Positions 10,501 through 13,500 of a DNA stretch of 15,904 bases are shown one piece after another; the first letter of the stretch is position 1, and every line of letters starts with the position of its first letter. The stretch comes from Saccoglossus kowalevskii (lineage: Eukaryota; Hemichordata; Enteropneusta; Harrimaniidae). The translations under genes and the position numbers were made by a program. The stretch is from the NCBI RefSeq assembly GCF_000003605.2, contig NW_003129368.1, forward strand, positions 33,509 through 49,412, written 5' to 3'. The notes beneath the pieces were generated by a model. That model searched no databases and was not told the origin of the DNA. It saw only the letters and a program-made list of their open reading frames with translations.

Positions 10501-13500
10501 ATCTTGCCTAACTGTTATTGTTTTGAACTATCTTGCCTAACTGTTATTGTTTTGAAATATATTGCCTAACTGTTTTACCAAACTGTCATTGGTGTGCCTA
10601 TTAAACTGTCATTCTTCTGTTTTGTCTTACCTAACTGTTATTGTTTTTACTTACTGGCATTGTTTTTCCAAACCGTCTTGCCTAACTGTCATTGTCTTGA
10701 ACTGTCTTGCCTAACTGTTATTGTTTTGCCTAAGACAAGGCATAGTAATGCATTAGTTTGTGATATAAATCTGTAGGTAAATGAGTTGCCTCCTAAATTG
10801 GATGCTCTTGGTGCACGCATGGATGGATTCCGCATTTCATTTGAATATATCCAGGACTATGTCAGTATTTATGGATTAAAGATATGGCAGGAAGAAGTAT
10901 CCAGAATTATTAACTACAACGTGGAACAAGAATGTAATAGTTTCTTGAGAACCAAGGTATTAAAATATTAAATATTATTATACATCTGTCGCCGTAACGC
11001 CATAATATACAGCGTGTCGTAATTTTGTGGTATTTTACGGGGTATTTTCATCCTACCATATTAGGAAACGCAAATTCCAAATATGGAATGATTACGCATG
11101 TAAGCGTCCTCTAATAATAAAAACAAACATGGCTGCCACCAGGGTTTGACCAGATTCCACACAAAGAAGTTCGCTGATTCTGTTCTAAACATTTTAAATT
11201 TCGGCATTCCCATGATGTATCCTTGGAAGGAAAAGATGCATAATAATAAGGTTATTACAAGTATACCTCAAAGTATGCACTCAGACAGTACACCGTTGCA
11301 TCGACCTCTGCTGCGCAGCGCTGTACTGTCTTCGTACATACTTTAAGGTATCCTCGTAAGAGCCTCATATTATAACATACCATTGTCCATGTTTAGACAT
11401 TATGTTATGTCATTGCTATTAGACAGTGTCTGAATCGGTTTTGCGGAGGTTTGTGTTCTTAAAAATTAAGCATATTAATACATAGCACTTTTCATGATAT
11501 ATGAACTTTAAATATTTGTTTCCAACTGACTCAGTGTGTTATCTATGCATCTGGATTTGGGTGCTAAACAAACCAGATTAATTAATACAACTGCAGATTC
11601 AACATGTAACACCTACTGATAGTATATCCTAATAACAATAATAAATTCCCACATTTCTATATTTTATTCAAAGTTGTATCTTGCATGAAATCAATTTCTC
11701 ATTCAGTATAGCACTATGCATTCATTATTGCTATAATAAAAATTGAATTCACCGTAACTACTAATTTTGGTTTATGTCACATTTTATGACATAAGTTAAG
11801 GACTTTCAAACAGTTTAGAATATAATTATAGGTTATAATTGGCAAGCAAGATTATTTGGTAGTGCTATACGACGTCTCTGGGAAAAATTAGCATATTTAG
11901 CAGGAGATAATAACCGAGTATAGGTCCCATACTACACATAGCACTATAAAATCTTGTTGGTTCAAAGCTTTTTTTTTATTTACACAAAATTCTCAAGCTG
12001 TTAAATGGACATGGCTACAACAACCACAATCCTTTAATAGTTTAAAAGACTGCATTATAAAGTATACTTTCTTAAATAATTCAAAATTTATTTTATAATG
12101 TACTGTATTTAGGTGTTAGATTTTCAGAGTGTGTACCAATCAACTGCCATACCTATTCCGAGATTCCCACCTGTCATGGGAGACAGTTCAGTGAATTTCA
12201 TTGGTCGAATGGCACGGGAGATACTGCGCATGACTGATCCAAGGTATGCACTCATTGACAACTAAATACTGTAAAATACTTTATTTCAACTTCGAATTTA
12301 TTTTCGCTATCCAGTGAATATAATCTTTTCCTATATTTCAATCCAACTCATCAAAAATCAGTTAAAATCAATTCCATACAAAATACCAAAAAAGCCTTTA
12401 CACCGAAAATTAATTTCCAGCTAAAATAAAGTATTTTACAGTATGGTGGTACTAATTAACATAAAATAAACTATCAAATGTTCGTCATTAGAAACATTTC
12501 CCAAATTTTGTAAAATTTTTCAGCAGCAAGTTGTTTTTTACCCACAAAATTAATTAATGTATCAATGAAAATTAAATGAAGTTGCATAAAAATAACTTTT
12601 TCTGAAGTGCAAAATAATATTCAGAAATTGATTTTGACTGCTTGTTTAATTTATTTGTAACAGAAATTTCAAGGAAAACTTCTGTTTTCTTTTATTGTTT
12701 ATTAAGATTGAAAATAGTTGTATTGTTGGCAAAACATAGAAACCTTTTCAATCTGAGTAACATGGCTAAAAAACAAACCTGAATATTACAGCATCTAAAA
12801 CCTGACACTTTGCATCATTTATTGGTGGCCGGTAAGTTAGTATTTTTCTTCACTACAGTAATTTCTGTAATGCTTTGTAGTTTGACCTCACGAGTGTGCT
12901 AAACACAATTAACCTAGTCAGTAAGTAATGTTTAAAGTTTGAGCACAGTGGTAAGATCAATAATAATAGCTATCTTATAAATTAAATTAAATAAGAGATG
13001 GACCTAATTGGTGTACAGGAAACAACTCAAGAGTGTGGTGTGAATCTCCAGGTAAATTCTGGTAAATGTTTCCCATTGAATTCCATAATACACTAGTAGT
13101 TTATCTTCATTCATTGAACAGGGAATTTGGCATGCAATTTGTTTACTTGATAGCATCCTAAGATGCTGAAAAATTAATCACAACCAGATCGACATAACTG
13201 CGCACTGATCATCAGTTATTGGTAAAGCAGACATTTTGCAATACCCGTAGCTGTTGTATTTATTACAGTACATATATTACTTAATATGACAAAACTTTAA
13301 AGTGGGGAAGTCATCCCCTGCGCATGCATTTTTAGCATGCGTTGTTATCGTCGCTTAGGTCTCAATTCCAGCGTGTACGCAGGTGACGACCCTCCCACTT
13401 TAAATGAAATTTTGCTGACAATACTACTTTAACATGAAAATATTTAGCACTAAGACACTTTCCTAGGATTGTATGTGAAGTGAGACATTCATACGAACAG

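Larger units (their letters stand above)
10957..12112 (+). other. WASHC5: Intron 14, GT-AG, phase 0, 1156 nt
   Basis: Contains family A copy 2 (10983-11380) and the inverted short segment at 11887-11918. 11400-11880 and 11940-12112 are AT-rich with no feature I can support. Acceptor TACTGTATTTAG. Confidence 0.85.

Noticed and set aside
10341-10572. Regular spacing as a CRISPR array
   Set aside because: Units are directly contiguous without unique spacers, and the surrounding gene is eukaryotic. The same holds for the 25- and 48-bp arrays.
11146-11346. 66-codon frame partly shared by both family A copies
   Set aside because: Starts without ATG context, overlaps the hairpin, and differs between copies mainly by amino acid replacements.
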